A stretch of 64,000 nt of DNA, taken from positions 19,662,590 to 19,726,589 of the forward strand of contig OZ023266.1 in the NCBI GenBank assembly GCA_964006375.1, read 5' to 3'. Each line of letters opens with the position of its first letter. Position 1 is the stretch's first letter. Below, in pieces: positions 61,142 through 64,000 of the stretch. The position numbers and the translations under genes were made by a program. The notes under the pieces were generated by a model. That model made no database searches, had not been told where the DNA came from, and worked only from the letters and a program-made list of their open reading frames with translations. The DNA comes from Tillus elongatus. Lineage: Eukaryota; Arthropoda; Insecta; Coleoptera; Cleridae.

Positions 61142-63019
61142 ACCAATAAATAATTATGTTCAGAAAAACTTCTGCAGCTATGAACCTTAGAAAATCAGGG
61201 TCAGGTGTTGGTTTAGATATCTTTTAAGTCTATATCTAGTATTACTTCTATTATATGTTAATCCACACTTTGCATGTATGTGTATATATAGATGTTGTAT
61301 TGATATTTAGCAATATCAAACTAAATTTATTAGCTACTTATAAAATACTTAAGGTGCAGATGTTTTCAAATATCCAAGGAAGCCAAACTGTAGTACAGTT
61401 TTGCATCATTTGTCAAAGAGGCATATCCGAATAAGGAGCTGCATATTAACAACATGTCAATCTAAAATTATAAAATTCTAAAATTAATAAATGGAAAAAG
61501 ATATCAATTCAAAAAGGCAACCCTCAAGTAATAAAAAGAGCAGATAATTCATAAGCACAGTGAAAATGTACTGAAACAGATAAACACTCCAATCTAATGA
61601 AATCTAAAAGACTTTGGATTAAGCTACATTGAGACATTTAACAATTAGTGAAATGTAGCGTGAAATCAAAACAAACTAATAAACAAAGAGGTGGAAATTG
61701 GTTTAAATAATAGTTAATACATTTTTTTACAAACACTTGAAAAGTGTTTTGTTGATTATATGTATGTATAGAAATATTAAAAGTGTTTTGTTGATTATAT
61801 GTATGTATAGAAATATTAAAGTTTATCCTAACCTGTTAAAATGTTTATAATATCCAAACGCCCCTATTTAAAGTTTGAAAATTAGCTATATGTAAATTTT
61901 AAGTATTTTAAGATTTGTTTTTGTTGATGTTTGTGAAATAATTTTAAGATATGTCATTTATAATGAAAGTGGGGTTCAGTGAATTAGACATTGACATTGA
62001 ATGCAAATCTATTTTGAAGTTCGACGTGTACATAGACGAAACCAACATGTCTATGATCAGGAAAAGTGACAGACAATAAAATATATATTTTGCTTTGGTT
62101 TCAATAATCTGAAATGACAGGGAGAATAATTGAATCGCTCTCTTAAAATTGGGTCATCGTAAGAAGAGGATGCTAGAGCAGTTTAGCTAAGAAAATTAAA
62201 TGAAAATAAGTATTGTCATCGACAAAGTATAGTTTTATATGTGTGGAAAGTATAAAGTAATACATAGTTTACCTTTTGAATAGAAAGGAAGTTAAAAATC
62301 AGTGCTACAAGAATATAAAATATCCAAATAATTGTCAACGCCAAAGGACGCCGAATTTTGAAATCAGTAGTTTACAAGATGGCTGCATAGCAACGAGCAA
62401 TTTCAACCAGGCGAACAGTGGTTGCCAAGCAAGGGATGTAGAAGTTTTGAAGGTACAGAATTCTGCATTACCTAGAAAGGCCTTTCTTTTCATTTCTTTA
62501 AAGAGTGAATCGAAATTATAAATTCAAACAAAGAATATGTTAATGAGAATTGGTATCAATAATGTACATTAACCTTTAATTTATATAATATTGTAAATAA
62601 GAAATTCATTCATATTTTAAATTCATCAGTTTCGAAAAAACGCAAACAAATTTTCCTTTGATCAAAGATAAAATATAAATAAAAGAGCTCGAGTAACCTT
62701 TTTGTAATTTATTGAATAAGTAGGGGTGTTATGTTATTTTGTCATATGATTTGTTAAAATTTTATCCGTATAACTTTAAAAGAATTAAATCAACATAGAT
62801 AGAATTGAAAGCAGTATTATTATTTGAGGAAATTTTAAAATATATTTGGTTAAATTATGGGCAAGAAAATGAATTTACTACATACCCTAGATGTATGGAG
62901 TAAGTAGCCGGGCAGATTTAAACAATATAAGTACATTGTAAAATTTTTTTCATTTACAAAATAACACCCAGATAAAGTGGGACCAATTAATATAATTGGT
63001 GCCCAACAGAGGGACATTA

Positions 63020-63023
<4 letters not shown>
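61142..63023. other. Ipo13 intron 3 continuation, no gene seen
   Basis: AT-rich sequence. I searched for the next Ipo13 exon here and found no acceptor-linked frame resembling HEAT repeats. The only structure noticed is the short tandem duplication at 61742-61819. Confidence 0.5.
61742..61819. repeat. 39-bp tandem duplication
   Basis: Two copies of a unit starting AAAGTGTTTTGTTGATTATA begin at 61742 and 61781 and appear identical, so the duplication is recent. Confidence 0.92.

Positions 63024-63100
<77 letters not shown>
63024..63100. repeat. (TA)n microsatellite
   Basis: About 76 bp of AT repeats bordering the left side of a repeat cassette. Confidence 0.97.

Positions 63101-64000
<900 letters not shown>

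Overview
This window is nuclear DNA from an arthropod, almost certainly an insect with a large, transposon-rich genome. A beetle is my best guess but the sequence does not prove it. The evidence is split eukaryotic genes with GT..AG introns, very AT-rich non-coding DNA, twelve long (TA)n arrays, and many non-LTR, LTR, Penelope-like, mariner-type, SINE and foldback elements. No bacterial genes or operons are present. All splice coordinates were assembled by eye from reading frame, splice sites and protein similarity. Element boundaries given without a stated duplication are approximate to tens of bases.

Three host genes are supported. (1) Pex5, the peroxisomal PTS1 import receptor, lies on + from 2821 to 32657. 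It has 10 coding exons totalling 1749 nt (582 aa), and its phases close exactly. Its introns hold most of the first 32 kb of transposons. (2) A RanBP3-like Ran-binding protein lies on - from 44383 to 35903. It has 5 coding exons totalling 1179 nt (392 aa), and it converges with Pex5. (3) The first three coding exons of Importin-13 lie on + from 51574 to 55645, and the rest lies beyond the window. RanBP3 and Ipo13 both act in Ran/karyopherin nuclear transport and are divergent neighbours. Their start codons are 7.2 kb apart, and most of that gap is one LTR retrotransposon.

Layout. 1-2820 is intergenic with two (TA)n-linked repeats. 2821-32657 is Pex5, containing nested foldback elements, SINEs, decayed jockey-like reverse transcriptases and a DUF4817-type transposase remnant. 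32658-35902 is the convergent intergenic region, holding a mariner-like element with terminal inverted repeats of about 340 bp. 35903-44383 is RanBP3, whose introns hold CR1-like, Penelope-like and RNase H-bearing LINE fragments. 44384-51573 is the divergent spacer, with a 4655-bp CsRn1-type Ty3/gypsy element (301-bp LTRs, two LTR differences seen) and small foldback copies close to both gene starts. 51574-64000 is the start of Ipo13, including a full-length LOA/I-like LINE of 5243 bp with an 11-bp target-site duplication and both ORFs open.

I did not find a convincing undescribed multi-gene system. The best leads are about how repeats are organised. (TA)n arrays sit at the edges of unrelated elements. 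Foldback elements are nested inside one another. One RNase H LINE lineage ends in insect-telomere-like CCTAA repeats. Repeats and TGTCA clusters lie at the starts of the host genes.
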